Origin: Larus michahellis
Taxonomy: Eukaryota; Chordata; Aves; Charadriiformes; Laridae
Length of the DNA stretch: 64,000 nucleotides
Assembly (NCBI RefSeq): GCF_964199755.1
Contig: NC_133906.1
Span: 496,001 to 560,000 of the forward strand
Direction: 5' to 3'
Both the position numbers and the translations under genes were made by a program. This document shows, piece by piece, positions 9,738 to 21,700 of the stretch; the stretch's first letter is position 1, and each line of letters begins with the position of its first letter. Under the pieces are notes generated by a model, which worked only from the letters and a program-made list of their open reading frames with translations, did not search any database and had not been told where the DNA came from.

Positions 9738-12700
9738 CTACAGCAAGAAATAAAAAGACAAGTCTATTATGAAAACAAATAAAGGTTCCTTTAACAGAGC
9801 GTTTAACCACTAGAGGGCAAGCTTAAGGCTCCCCCCTAAAATACAACCAGACTGTCCAAAGGCTGGGAGCCCTCTTCAGCTCTGGCCAAGGTTTGAGTGA
9901 CAACCTGCAAGATGCAAAGTATGCATATAAACCCTCTCACTTACAACGAAGTCGATTACCTGGCTCAGCAGTCTTGAAATGCTGCTCATTTTACCCAAAA
10001 GATCTGGTACAGATAGCACCATATGTTTTTTTATAAAGACACACACACGCTGTAAGGGAAAAGTCATGCAAACGGTCTCAACTCCAGTATCAAAGAGCTG
10101 AAAAAATATCGCCTACCCAAAAGTGAACAAAAATGAAAAACCAAGCACAACACCATAAAAAGCCCCAGGTAAGCAAAGGTGGGAAGAGGCAGCTACACTA
10201 CCTGCTGAGCATCAGTACATTCTGTTGAGTTCTGGACAACCTTGATCATGGGATTCCAGGCAGGATCTGGAGTATGGAGACCATTAAAGAGGGGGCCTCC
10301 CGGGCCATCTGCCAGCTGAGGGTGCGAGGGTATTAGAGTGCCGCCATACATGGAAATCGGTAGGCCCTGAGGGAACAAGGGAAAGCACCGTCAGTAAAGG
10401 CGGCAGCGGTTGTGAAGTACCACGTTACCCAAGACAACAGAGGCAGTTCACATCCATACATAACCTTCACCTCAGCGCTGTGAGGAAACAGGGCATCACT
10501 GCACACATCGGCAGAGTGTGGAACAGGGCGACTCTTCAGAGCTTGAGATTCCATTGCCACAGTGTTGGTAGATAAGGGGAGAGCAACCAACGTCATCTAC
10601 TTGGACTTACGCAAAGCATTTGACACTGTCCCACACGACATCCTGGTCTCTAAATTGGAAAAGCATGGATCTGATGGATGGACCGCCCAGTGGATAAGGA
10701 ACTGGCTGGATGTCCGCACTCAAAGGGTTGCAGTCAATGGTTCAATGTCCAAGTGGAAACCAGTGGCATTCCTCAGGGGTCAGTACTGGGACCAGTGCTG
10801 TTTAACATCTTTCTCAGAGACAGGCACAGTGGGATTGAGTGCACCCTCAGCAAGTTTGCTGATGACACCAAGCTGTCTGGTGCGGTTGACATGCTGGAGG
10901 GAAGGGATGCCATTCAGAGGGACCTGGACAGGCTGCAGAGGTGGGCCCATGTGAATCCCAAGAAGTTCAACCAGGCCAAGTGCAAGGTCCTGTACCTGGG
11001 TCATGGCAATCCCAGGCACAAACACAGGTTGGGTGGAGAATGGCTTGAAAGCAGCCCTGAGGACAAGGACTTGGGGGAGTTGGTGGATGAGAAGCTCAAC
11101 GTGAGCAGGCAACGTGCACTTGCAGCCCAGAAAGCCAACCGCACCCTGGGCTGCATCAAAAGAAGCGTGGCCAGCACGGCGAGGGAAGTGATTCTGTCCT
11201 TCTACTCTGTTCTGGGGAGACCCCACCTGGAGTACTGCGTCCAGCTCTGGAGTCCTCAGCACAAGAAGGACATGAACCTGTTGGAACGGGTCCAGAGGAA
11301 GGCCACGAAGATGATGTGAGGGCTGGAGTCCATCTGCTGTGAGGACAGGCTGAGAGAGTTGGGGGCGTTCAGCCTGGAGAAGAGAAGGCTCCGGGGAGAC
11401 CTTAGAGCCCCTTCCAGTCCCTAAAGGGGCTCCAGGAAAGCTGGGGAGGGACTCTGGATCAGGGAGTGGAACAGTAGGACGAGGGGGAACGGTTTTACAC
11501 TGAAAGAGTGTAGATTTAGATGATTTAGATGAGATCCAAGGAAGAAATCCTTTGCTGTGAGGGCAGTGAGCCCCTGGCCCAGGTTGCCCAGAGAAGCTGT
11601 GGCTGCCCCATCCCTGGAGGGGTTCAAGGCCAGGTTGGACGGGGCTTGGAGCAACCTGGGCTGGTGGGAGGTGTCCCTGCCCAGGGCAGGGGGTTGGAAC
11701 GAGATGATCTTTAAGGTCCCTTCTAACCTGAACCATTCTATGTTTCTATTCTGTGATTCTACTCAAGTCAGTTTACCAATTTTCCTGAAATCACACCTTG
11801 CCAGTATGCAATGGCCTCTGCACAGTGCTTTCTGATGACCCCATAATGCAAGAGACAGCAGCTGCACAAAGAATCTCAGCGCTCCCTCCTCTCACCTCTG
11901 CAGCATGCAACAACCATGGGTATTGCCAGGGGCTGCACTTCAGCAAAGCCCATATAAAGCTTGAGCCTACAAGGCTCTGAGTTGAAGATGCTCTATAAAT
12001 TACTAACAGCCACCTAGTATTCTTCCAGTTCAGAAAGAACGAGTTCCAGAGCAGCTTTCTGCAACTATGAGATTTCCTTCCTATGTTTGAATGATTGCTG
12101 CTCTGCAATTTAGAAGATCCCAAGACCACATGCTACAGCTACTTCTGAAACATACTGCGAGAACGTCTGCTGCTGAGCACATCGTCCTGGACATTCCTCC
12201 AGCGGTGGCTGAGCTGGCAATAGCTTGGCTACGTCCGTCTGCCTCTAACTACTTTCCAGAGTTAAGATAGAAGGCACAGACTTAAAAGCAGTCCTCTCAT
12301 CCTGCTGCTTCCTTAAGAAAGGCATGTAGTACTTCCCAGGCGCGATTTGTACTGGAAGCATTAAGCAAACCTTTAATCAGCCTCAAGAGCTGAGTCAGCC
12401 TTATGAAACATTTCCGAGGGACTGGGCCTCTGAGAAAGGAAACACTGGAGAGCGATGGAGGCATTCAGCTACTTGACAAGAGACCACCCACAATGTGCAA
12501 ATTCTGGTTTTGTTTAAATGCACCGCCAGGTTCTAGTCGGTACCAGGATGAAAGGAGGTTCAGGACTAGGTGCGGCAAGCTGTGGTAGAAGAGGCGCACA
12601 CACACACACACCGCCTGAACAGGCACAGGAGGAGATATAACAAAAAGTCCTCAGTCATTTTACAGACTAAATACAGCCCTCTGTAACTTACTTTAGAAAA

Positions 12701-15700
12701 ATCCACAAAACTATTTGGCATAGGTTGGTGGAAAATATTCGAGGGAGCCACTATTCCAGAATCATCTCTCTCCATTGGCTGATGCTGAGAAAACGTGCCG
12801 GGGTCTGACAGCTGCTGATGCATCGGATGATTTCCCATGACAGGCTGAGACCAACCTGACAAGCCTTCTGGAAAGGAAGAGATTGAAAATGGCTGATGAC
12901 AATTAATTGAAGACACGCGGGAGTAGATTTCAGCAGCTGCACACACCTGCATACATCCAAAGGCTCCCCGAAAACACACCGCTGCAGAGGTACATTAGGG
13001 CTGTGGTCTGAGCAAAGACAGACCTTCCACAAACGTCCCCCTTTCCTATGCAAAGCAGGAAGATACCTGCAGATTTTAGGTATAACCCATCCCAGACAAT
13101 GCAAACACATAGTCTCACCTGCAGCACCAAGGCCTCTCACAGGGAAGCAGCAGCAGGCAATACTATACAAGGCTGGCCACACACACACCACACACACTTT
13201 CTTTCCCTCCAGCTCCCACATCCTCTCACGTAGCACAGGAACGCAGGAAGAAATTACACTTAGGACAGGGCCAAAAACCAGGGGAAGAAGAGAGCCTGGT
13301 GAGGCCAGGCAAGTTTGGCATGTACATTCATCTCATCCCCCAGGCAGGCGTGGATGTTATGGGGACTAGCAGTAACTGCAAGTTTCAGGCGTCCCCAGCA
13401 GAACAGCTAAGGTCCAATAAACCTCCAAGCACTGTCTGTGAGCACGTAGAAGCTTTTCTTGAAAAAACACAGCAACGCTGAGACACTAATATGGAGGGCT
13501 TCATTAAAGAAAAATATAACAAATACAGGACTATTACACATTTGTCTTTAAAGTTACAAATGGGAACACCGTACACCTCAAAATGCTGCAGCTTCTCCTT
13601 TCCACAAAAACCTCAAACTATCACAAAACTGAATGTAAAACTCCAAGCTCTTTCGAAGTCATTCTTTTGAAACTGGGGCTGCCTGGAACAGAAGTTACCC
13701 CATCACATTCCGGAGCTGTGAGGAGAGCAATGCAAAAATCAGCATCTACAACTACGTGTTTCTGGATGCATTCGCTGTACCACAACTAACGTTTTAAAAT
13801 GTTAATGGAAAGCAAGCTAGACACTTGGATGGAGGCAGTTGTCCTTTTAGGCCAAGGGTCAGACTTGGAAATGGACCCCCTTAACAGATAAAAGTTGTTT
13901 ACTTTTTAAATTCCACATAATTCAATAGACTTAATATGGAACTTCTCAACTGATCTCAGGGTTTACAAGCGCACGCTGACAGGTAATGTAGGTTGGGCGA
14001 GAACCACTCACACTAGGAGTGAAAACCACACTGCTTCCGTTGATCCACGCTCTCGCACCACTGACACCCGCTTTCCCTTCAGGACGTACTACACCAAAGT
14101 CGATTACAGACTGTGGAATTTTACATTCCTCCTCCCAAACTTTCTTTTCAAACGTAGTACTCCCAAAAGGCCCTAGAAGTTTCTTTAGGCTACCCCAGGT
14201 AACAGACTTACCAGATACGCTGTTAACTCCAAAGGACCAAATACCGCTATGACCAACAGGAGCGGTGAAGTTGGTTCCTAAGGGCGTAGGAGTGACAGAT
14301 CCTCCCTGCCGAATTCTAGCAAGCCTTTCTGTCCCGATGGGAGGGGGTACCTTTCGATCTTGATTGGCGTTACCCGTTTTTGGCTGGCCCAAGTTAGAAG
14401 GTGCAGAAGTGGCTGAAAGGGGCGAGGATGATCCTGAGGAAACTGATGGAATAGGAGATTCACCTGCTGAAAAGAATATTTCTCTTGCTTAATTACACAC
14501 AAAGCACAAGCCAGCAAGCATAAATGCTATCCGCTCTATCCCTGCAGTGTTATCTCGAAGCAAACGATAAGAAGGTTTTAAAGGCTTTTTTTTTTTTTGG
14601 CAAGCATTCAAGTCTATCACAGAAATTCTGTTTGGAGTTTATTTTAACTCTAAAATCAACATTATAACGCAAACGCCTTCAGCCATCAGAATCATGTGAT
14701 ATTCTCATGACATAGCAGTACAAATTGGTTACAAGAAAGAATAAGAAACATGGAAGAGTTTCAGGAAGAGGTGAAAATATCAGCCAAAATACCATCAATA
14801 TCTAATAAACAGCCTGGTTTTGGTATCCACCACTTCCAGCAGAAGAGAAATTAGACAGCTTCCCAAAGCCACGTGTGTAGCGTAAGAGCGTAAGTCCCAC
14901 CAACTTCAGAAGCGTCACTGACTCTTCTTGGGAAATCCAACTTTCTTTGAGCGCCCATTTAAACGTTTTAGTTCTTAAGCTCAGAGTGGCAATGAAGTTG
15001 CATGCAGTGACATGGAAAGCCTCTTCCCTTAAAATTCTGAATCAAAGACCCATATTTTCTGTAAAGCTACTTCCATGTTCTTCCCATTAGGAGGAAAACC
15101 CACTGTTACCTCAGATGATACTTAAAGATTTTGGAACTTTTTAAGTAACATGAAATAATTCCAGGATCCGAATTAAAAAGGGGGGAAAAAAAAAAAGGCA
15201 AGTACAACTTCAAACCATGGCAAACATGACATTTTCACCTAATATTATACTCATACTATTTAGAGGGGAATCTTTAGCTTGGTATAATCACCTCCACTCC
15301 CCCACAGCTCATGCCCTCTCCTCTCCGAGCCTACGATGACCGGGGTTTTTTTGCCCAAATATGCCCTTAGTAATGCTACCAGAACTAGTGGCATTTTACA
15401 TGGGAAAAAAAACCACAAAATAGTACAGCTTGGGATTTGCACGTCATCCTCACAGCTGCTACAAGCAATTGGAAAGCATTTTGTGCATCACTGGGTAATT
15501 TCCCCTCATTACAAATCTACTAAAGACAATAGCTATGAATTTATAGTTAACTAAGACAGACCCATGAAGTTCCTACATGAATTTGTTGCGCTTGTCCAAG
15601 GATGTGGTGAAAAATGCTGTCTGTTAAAGCTGGGAGTCCCAACAGGCGCTGGCCCTTGAAGGTAAACCCGTGCTCCTTGTATGTTTGCTGAAAAGCCTGT

Positions 15701-18700
15701 CAAAGGACCTGAAGAAGAAGTTGTAGAGCTGTTGGATGGATCTAGAGAGGGTAAGCCTGAAATAAACATAAATTTGATTAAATATCTCTCTTTGGGAACC
15801 TGCTTCAGAGCACCAGAGAGAGCCAGTGCTCCAAATATAATTATAGCATCTCATCACCTTCAGGGGTATCTGCACATGGTAAGTTCATTTTACAGGTGCA
15901 CGATTCTCCCTTAGAAACCGACAGAAGGCATTTCTGTATGCTCTCTGTTTTGGCCTGAAGTTTTAACAAAAACAGCCATCCCTTTGGTCGCTGAAAAGAA
16001 ATGATCTTCACAGGGAGGGCAAAGGAGGAAAGCTGGGAGTGGCAAGGATCTTTGATTACTAAAAAGCCACGTAAGTCCAACAGGGCTCTGCAAAAGTCCC
16101 AGGGGAATCCGGCACCAGGGAAGCAGTTCGCTGCAGGACGCTTTTTGCCATCCTACACGTATGTTCACACGTAGATCGGTCAGAGCAGGCTGTGTCCAGA
16201 GAAGGAGGGCTGACGATGCACAGCACAACGGGGGAGGACGGGGGGGGAGGCGGCTGCTTTCTACAGGGATGTGTGAGAGGAAGGGAGAGGTGAAGAGAAA
16301 GTTCAAAGGCCCACAAAAATTATTAGCAAGGGGGAATTACAGTTTTTTAATAAGCCAAAGCTTTTAAGTACTTTTCCGAAATGCTATAAGAGCTCTTTAT
16401 CACACGTTATTACCTGAAAGCAGAAATGGGCATGGCAACATGTTCACCTGAGGTTTGGGTTTAGTTTCAAGGGCCTATTAAACAAGACTAGTTTCAAAAC
16501 CATTTAAACATTTCAAAATGACCACAACCAGGACCAGCCTCTATTGCTGCAGAGAAGGGTTGAAGGTTGTACCTACTTACACCACAGCAGTCTGCAAACA
16601 GCAGTGGTGACAGGCAATACCTCAGGTCACGGACTAGAGGTGCACCTTTCATCGCCTGGACACGTTCCTGAAAGCCAGGTCTCTTCCCCCCAGTGTCATC
16701 AACCAAGTAAACCTGATTTACTGCTTCCATAAGTGCCAGATCCAACCAGCTCACATGGACAGAGATGACCCACTGGATTTGCAGGACATACTTCTTTCTC
16801 ACTAGCCCTACCCGAAGGGTTAAAAACCAGAAGCCTCCATGACAGACAAGGAGAAATAAATCACCACCACCACCAGAGCACGGGGTGCGCAGACGAGGGA
16901 ACCTGAATGCGGGAAGAAAGCCTTTCAGGGTTTGTCACAGCACGAAGTGCAAGACTCCACGGCGATGGGGAGGACGCTAATGCCTGTGCGGGCTGCCCGT
17001 AAACGTGGTTTGATTGATCCGCCTTCGTCTAGAGCTGCAGCCTGGCCTCCAGCACAGAGCCCAGCCGTAAGCAGACTGCAGCCACGTGCGTCTGCCATGG
17101 AGCTACCAATGGAACACTCTTGCTAACCTTCCATCCACAAAAGTCAACTCAAGAGGTATTCTAAAGGCCCCTGTGGTGACCGATTCCATCACACATCAAA
17201 AACAAGTTTCCAATTGGCCGACAAACCACTGAAGATCCTGAGTCTCTGCCCCACACAGAAGGGGTAACAGAGCTGCTGCTGCCCATGGAGAACAAGGCAG
17301 AAATTATGACAAAAATAGCTCTTCTGCAGAAGAGAGATGCCCAGCCGTGTGTTTTGAAGGCTCAGGATGATGGCTATACAGCTTTCAAAGTGCAATGACT
17401 GTACAGTCAGGACCATTTCAGAGCTCCTGTGTATTTTTGGCAGGCTGAAGGAAGCATGACAGCCAGAGATGCACTAATTCAACCGAGTAGTCAGTTTTCA
17501 GGTTGTAAAGAACATTTTTTATATTTTGTATTGTCTTGCCTTTCATAAAAGTGGACGAAAAAAACCTTTGCTCAATATTAAAAACGGCTTCTATGAACAA
17601 TGACTTACAGAATCTTGATTTCAGTCATGAGCTTCCTATTTATATACTTACCAACAAAATCAGGTTTGGTAATACTAAAACCTTTTGCAAAACCATACTC
17701 TGCAGTTACTTGAGCCACGAATTCAAACTCTTCATCAGGCTCTGAAAGCTTAACAGCTTTCAAGACCGGTGTATCCACCTCACAAACTCTGCTCAAAATT
17801 CAGTTTATCAAAGCCCCCACGCACTTCTGCAGACACTGGTTGCTGCGAGGGCTACCTCCACCTCTACAGAAGCAACGCCTGGGCACTCCACGTCCAACAG
17901 GGAGCCCAGCCATTTCAGGCAACTTCACACTCACATGCTGCTTCCTAAACCGGCACATTCCAAGTTCATGATACCTTTTAATGCCAGGTGAACAAGGTCT
18001 CAAACCCCTTCTTAAAATTAAGATGTAAGAAGTAGCAAATTCTTTTAGTGACTTCTTTTGGTCATCTCCACAGCCTCCCCAAACGACTTGGCTACACCTG
18101 CCCTCAATCTGCAAGCTGCTAGGACAAGAGATCTAAAGACGTAAGTGAGACGAAAGGCCATTTCCAGAACAGATCCACAAGTGGGGAGATCTGCACGTGT
18201 CTCTGTGCCTCAAAGGAACCAGTGAATCAGAGAAAATTCAAGCTGCAACTGAGCTTGCCCATGAATAGGAAAAGCAGAGTACCCAAACCCCACCTCAAGG
18301 TGACGCTTGTTAAGAAAAGGCTGATTCAGCGCACAATCGAATTACATTAAATCTGCACCAAATCAGCTTAGAGGTGACCACCATGAGGTGTCGATTTGTA
18401 GAAAAATCTGCCGCAGCCCAACTGTGCAAGACAGGCCCAAAAGACAAACCTCTGCTCCGTCAGGTGTAGAGTCACAGCTGAGATTAGAGGATGGGTGTCC
18501 ACCTGCTTTGATGGCCATCACTACTCCCTCTCATCACACAAAAGTGTACTGAATTGCCAGGCCACGCCCAGACTGCTCCTTGCCCACCGCGCTGCTGTTG
18601 GCCAAAGCGTAAGCCAGCAGTGACTGGCCCTTCCCACTCCCTTCTCAAAATCTCATGAAACCTGCCACCGAACCCTACGGAGACAGCCAAGGTAGTCCCA

Positions 18701-21700
18701 GTTCATCCCATCTCGGAGGCAGAGCTGAGCAGAAAGGTCTGTTCCCTTGGGAAGAGCCAGTGAATGGGATGGGAGGACAGACCACAGGACCACACTTACG
18801 CTCCAAGGGAAGGCATCAGAGAGGTCCTCAACCTACCGTCCCTGCTCCTTTCCTCGCTATCACATCTTCCAAACAATCCCTTCTCCCCAGACTCCCCCTA
18901 AATCCCCCTCCTCCTGTGTGACAGACAATTTAGATTCTGAAACCAAGGCGATCAAAAACAGTATTAATGCCATCAGATGAATCAACTAAGGACCTGACTA
19001 ACCAGTCACCTCCTGCCAGGCAGAATTTTAGTGGCACATCTACCTATTTGCAGTTTTTCTTCATTCTGCAATATCCTAATCAAATTCCAGCTCAAAAAAA
19101 ACCGTGTCCTATCCAAATGTTTTTGTGCTCCAGTCGAGAAGAACTTCACGCTCATCTCCCCAAAGTCACCTGCACGAGCTCTCCTTGGGTATTTATCTAA
19201 CCTTCCTAACACAGGGAAGAAACAGATTTACACTACTTTTTAAATACTTACAGTCATTTAAGGATATATAAAGGACCAAGAAATCTTTCCCAATGACAAA
19301 CAGATGACCTTAGCATAAAGGAACAGCAAAATTTTTTTCTGCTATGGGAAGTCCCGGTCAGCCGTCCTTGTATAACGCAGGATGCGATCATCAGAAAAAT
19401 CAGCAGACCCCATTTGCCATAAGCTTCCTTCCCCAGGGCTTATTCCAGCAACAGCCAACTCCCAGTTTAGAGCAGTACAGAGAAAAAGCTGAGCCAACAT
19501 CAAGCGCTTCTGGGGTCTGCTGAGGAGGGTCTGGCAATTCTTTTATTAGCAGCCTATCTGACAAACAAGGTCCAGGTACTTTACCTTCCACAGCCTTAGT
19601 TACATTCTGGTTCTGCTTACTGTGCACTAGACGTGGCACAGGAGCTCTAGGTAGTCACTCGCTTCGCAGAGCTTTGCAGCCCAAATTAAACTAGTAAGAA
19701 AACTACAGTCATAGCAAACATCCCAGTTTTGTGGTTAAAGCTAGTCGGAGAAGTGTTTCGGTGTTCAGAAGTCCTGCACATCTGTAAATCAACCGAGAGG
19801 AATGGGAATGCTGAAAATCTTCTTTCCTCACCACCACGTCTTCTGAACGCCCCCTTCTCCTTTAGTCTAAAAGTCTTGACTTTTAGACTTGACTTTTCTT
19901 GACTTGACTAGACTACTTGACTTTTCCCAATCCAGCATTCAAGTCCTGAAGCGTTTGCCCAAATATCCAACATACACTCTGGGGATAACGACAACTCCAA
20001 AGCAGGGCTCTCTAGCTACCCAGCTTCAAGGCACCATAAAGCCATTATGGCAAGACTGAAGGGGAGAACAGAGTGGCACGGACTAGATCTCTTCCAGACA
20101 AACTGGTGCAGCCAGTTGCCTGCAACATAGTTTGAACACTAAGATGATAATAACCCTTTAGGCAGAGCACAGCAAGGGCAGGGAGCTCACTGTGAGCGTT
20201 CCGAAGCCTTTTCAAGTACATGCCGATATCCCTGAACTGCTATACTTAACAGCAGAGGGACAGTAACTTCCTAATAAAACACACCATGCAGCAGCACACC
20301 GATTTCCCAAAGCACAACATAAGCTTATTAAAATCCCAGAGCCGTATCAAGAGACAAAAAGCAGAGAGTTTACCCCTTAACTGAGTCAAGCTGGAGTCTC
20401 AGATAAAAAACTGAACAACTGCATGCAGTCACTCCTGCAGTGGAACCTGACAAGAGTCCTGGCCCCGCTGTTTCAGGTTCGGTATCATCCAACCCTATGT
20501 TCTATTCCAACCCAAATGCTAAAACCGATGCCGCCCTGAACTCTACAAACAGGTGGAAACAACATTCCTGTGTCTTACAGAGGACAAGCAATGCAACGTC
20601 TGTAACGCTCCCAACACCTAACATCCTAGAAAAGCTGAAGAAAAGTGGAAAAAAATCATCATCAACATTTTAAAGAGCACTTGGAAAAAACAGGCTATCC
20701 TCATTACATTCGTATTCTCTAACTGACATTTGTAAACTATGTCTCAGTCAGTTTGAGATGATCCAAAGTGTAATGGTTGGAGACAGAATTCTATCCAGTG
20801 CATGATCTTAATGACTTACCTACAGGACTAGTCGAAACCCGTTGGGAAGGTGGCCTGAAACCAGGAGCCTTGGAATTGTCAGGATGCACGTTTTCCACGT
20901 GTCCTAGCACAGAGTTATTCAGAAAGGTAGACTGAACAGTGAAAGATGGGTCAGCGGCTGCTCGGGTAGAGAGTGGACAGTCTCCCCATCCTTGGTTAGC
21001 TGGCACCTGGTTGCTATCAAAAAGACTACTAAAGTGATTGAAGAGCGTTGCTGGCCCAAAGGTAGGAGGCAATGATTTGCTTGCTGGGTTAATGTGCATC
21101 TGAGAACCGTTCATAACGTTCATGGCTGACGAAAGCTGCACTGCAGCAGGTGGACCTTGGGAAGGTGTTAAAGGAACTTGATTCGTAACAAAAATGGACT
21201 GAGGATCTTGATGGAGGTTTGCATTTGGTACCACTGAATAGAAAGAACCTCTGGACTGCATCCTGTGAGTGACTCGAGGTGCTGGTACAGCTACTTGAGG
21301 TAAGTTACTGTTGTCCTGATTATCTGCAACAACCGACCTGGGTGATGCTAAGCTTAAAGGAGCAGTTTCTGAGCTGGATGAAAAAGGCATTGACATGGAA
21401 GGATTGATCTCTGACATCCTGGATGGCAGTACTTCATCTTGGACATTATTTAGCGGTGCAGGGCTGCTTGACGGGCGAGTTTCGGTGACTCCCGAGTTGC
21501 TGCTAGCCGTCATACTGCAACTACTTGCAACCGAAGATGGCGCGCATGCACTTGCAGCGGGCTGGTCTGCTGTTGACACCTTCTCTTTGGGTGCTGAGAC
21601 AGCTGAGAAGGAGTCCGCTTTAAGTGCGGAATGCTGTGTTTGTGGAGCATTAGATGGCAGAAACGCTGTGGGCACTTGCCCGTTGTTGTGGGGGGCAGAG

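Larger units (their letters stand above)
15757..20819 (-). other. ANKHD1: ANKHD1 intron (5 kb) between exons 20820 and 15756
   Basis: AT-rich intron containing the weak candidate exon at 17652 and the hairpin at 19864. There is another exon-like block at 16569-16655 (gtaagt donor, ctttcag acceptor), but it would stop in the phase required. No other repeat or RNA gene recognised. Confidence 0.7.

Noticed and set aside
10562-11319. Reverse transcriptase frames as a domesticated gene
   Set aside because: Frameshifted, stop-containing CR1 remnant antisense to ANKHD1; no sign of constraint.
16569-16655. Exon-like block with ctttcag acceptor and gtaagt donor in the ANKHD1 intron
   Set aside because: Open only in phase 0; the intron needs phase 1, where it meets a TGA. 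Possible decay exon but no further support.
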